This document shows, piece after piece, positions 13,772-14,573 of a stretch of DNA of 14,573 bases. The notes under the pieces are model-generated. The model worked only from the letters and a program-made list of their open reading frames with translations. It was not told the DNA's origin and did not search any database. The stretch is from Synergistaceae bacterium (lineage in GTDB: Bacteria > Synergistota > Synergistia > Synergistales > Aminobacteriaceae), in assembly GCA_012523155.1 (NCBI GenBank), contig JAAYJB010000037.1, positions 1 through 14,573 of the forward strand. The letters run 5' to 3'. Numbering within the stretch: the stretch's first letter is position 1; each line of letters begins with the position of its first letter. The position numbers were made by a program, and so were the translations under genes.

Positions 13772-14573
13772 ATGAGTAAAATTCTTTCGGTAAACAACCT
13801 GACCGTTCACTTTCATACGGAGGCCGGCATCGTACGAGCCCTTGAGGATGTCTCTTTCTCCATTGAGGAGGGGGAGGTCCTCGGACTCGTCGGAGAAACA
13901 GGATGCGGCAAATCGGTCACAGCCCTTTCGGTGATGGGGCTCGTACCGGTGCCTCCCGGAAAGATCCTCGGCGGAACCATCGAATTCGGGGGCAGGAACC
14001 TTCTGTCACTTGACAGCGAAGAAATGAGGGCCATGAGGGGAAAGGACCTGGCCATGATCTTTCAGGATCCCATGAGCAGCCTGAATCCCGTGTTTACCGC
14101 CGGCTTCCAGGTCGAGGAGGCCATAGTGGCCCATGAACCGGGGGCTTCCGGAAAATCCCTTCTCTCAAGGGTCATTGGGCTTTTCAAAAAGGTAAACATC
14201 AGTGATCCCGAACAGAGCGTGCAGAAATACCCGCACATGCTGTCAGGGGGAATGAAACAGCGGGTCATGATAGCCATGGGGCTTTCATGCGGACCGAAAC
14301 TCATCATCGCCGACGAACCCACCACTGCTCTCGATGTGTCTATCCAGGCACAGATCCTCACTCTTATCCGAAGACTTCAGAGGGAGGGAGGGAGCAGTGT
14401 ACTTCTCATCTCCCATGACTTGGGGGTCATTGCCGCCATGGCTCAAAGGGTGGCGGTCATGTACGCGGGAAGCATTGTGGAGTGCACTTCAGTCGGAGAG
14501 CTGTTCGAGAATCCCCGGCATCCCTACACGAAAGGGTTGTTGGGAGCCATTCCAAGGCTCGACAAGGATCAGA
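13772..14573 (+). CDS. dppD: Dipeptide/oligopeptide ABC importer ATP-binding protein (DppD/OppD type, cut by window edge)
   Basis: This is the first ATPase subunit of the importer. The frame is open from the ATG at 13772 (AAGGA 8 nt upstream, four bases after dppC) for 267 codons to the window edge, with no stop. All ABC elements are intact: Walker A GETGCGKS (41-48), Q-loop [10 protein letters not shown] (97-106), signature LSGGM (157-161), Walker B LIIADEP (177-183), D-loop TALD, and switch H215 in ISHDLGV. The tail [21 protein letters not shown] (241-261) is the start of the C-terminal oligopeptide-ABC domain. That domain normally continues to about 320-330 residues, with iron-sulfur-binding cysteines in some members. 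A dppF-type second ATPase probably follows outside the window. Confidence 0.94.
   Translation, partial: MSKILSVNNLTVHFHTEAGIVRALEDVSFSIEEGEVLGLVGETGCGKSVTALSVMGLVPVPPGKILGGTIEFGGRNLLSLDSEEMRAMRGKDLAMIFQDPMSSLNPVFTAGFQVEEAIVAHEPGASGKSLLSRVIGLFKKVNISDPEQSVQKYPHMLSGGMKQRVMIAMGLSCGPKLIIADEPTTALDVSIQAQILTLIRRLQREGGSSVLLISHDLGVIAAMAQRVAVMYAGSIVECTSVGELFENPRHPYTKGLLGAIPRLDKDQ

Noticed and set aside
13069..13797. A 242-codon open frame on the - strand opposite dppC
   Set aside because: The translation is charged, with no motif or hydrophobic core. It is antisense to an intact permease with family hallmarks.
1..14573. Search for CRISPR repeats, tRNA, rRNA, transposases and phage genes
   Set aside because: No regularly spaced repeats, tRNA-like cloverleaf with CCA end, or transposase or integrase motifs were seen on reading both strands.

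Overview
The window is a gene-dense stretch of bacterial chromosome, GC-rich by eye. It holds eleven recognisable protein-coding genes. Two are cut by the window edges: an ABC permease on the left and an oligopeptide-transport ATPase on the right. No rRNA, tRNA, CRISPR array, insertion sequence or phage gene is visible. The content is two ABC importers, a nucleobase deaminase, MurB, and a YhaO/YhaN nuclease-ATPase pair. A periplasmic-type binding protein with a signal peptide and no lipobox cysteine suggests a diderm. Taken together this resembles an anaerobic, peptide- and amino-acid-using diderm such as a member of the Synergistota. That placement is an inference from gene content, not a demonstrated identity.

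Left block (1-5084). A leftward operon encodes a BMP/PnrA-type ABC importer: binding protein, then a hairpin terminator or attenuator, then a double-domain ATPase, then a permease that runs off the edge. Divergent from it is a clear CodA-type cytosine deaminase, followed by a small MOSC-domain gene. The roughly 230-bp region between the binding-protein and codA starts holds a promoter in each direction, both with the extended -10 TGCTACAAT. An AACCGGTT-centred, LacI-family-like palindrome overlaps the -35 box of the transporter promoter. The layout suggests coordinated uptake and deamination of a nucleobase or nucleoside. The deaminase has Ser where E. coli CodA has the substrate-contacting Asp314. 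The block ends in a bidirectional terminator.

Middle block (5082-10898). A stand-alone FabH-family ketoacyl-ACP synthase III gene runs leftward. Its promoter (TTGTCA-17-GATAAT) contains a perfect inverted repeat, TTGTCAC-N6-GTGACAA, which is a good operator candidate. Divergent from it is the pair yhaO-yhaN: an Mre11/SbcD-like metallophosphoesterase whose stop overlaps the start of a 1072-residue SMC/Rad50-like ATPase as ATGA. The ATPase has a transmembrane hairpin inside its coiled-coil region. A possible 15-codon leader peptide precedes yhaO and overlaps its start. A hairpin terminator closes the pair.

Right block (10919-14573). murB (peptidoglycan precursor synthesis) lies only about 20 bp after that terminator. 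An AT-rich gap follows, then a dipeptide/oligopeptide ABC import operon (dppB-dppC-dppD, the last cut by the edge). The cognate binding protein is not in the window.

The best candidates for new biology are the codA-MOSC/BMP-transporter unit with its Ser-substituted deaminase and two-way control region, and the operator-like repeat in the fabH promoter. I found no clear evidence of an entirely new multi-gene system.
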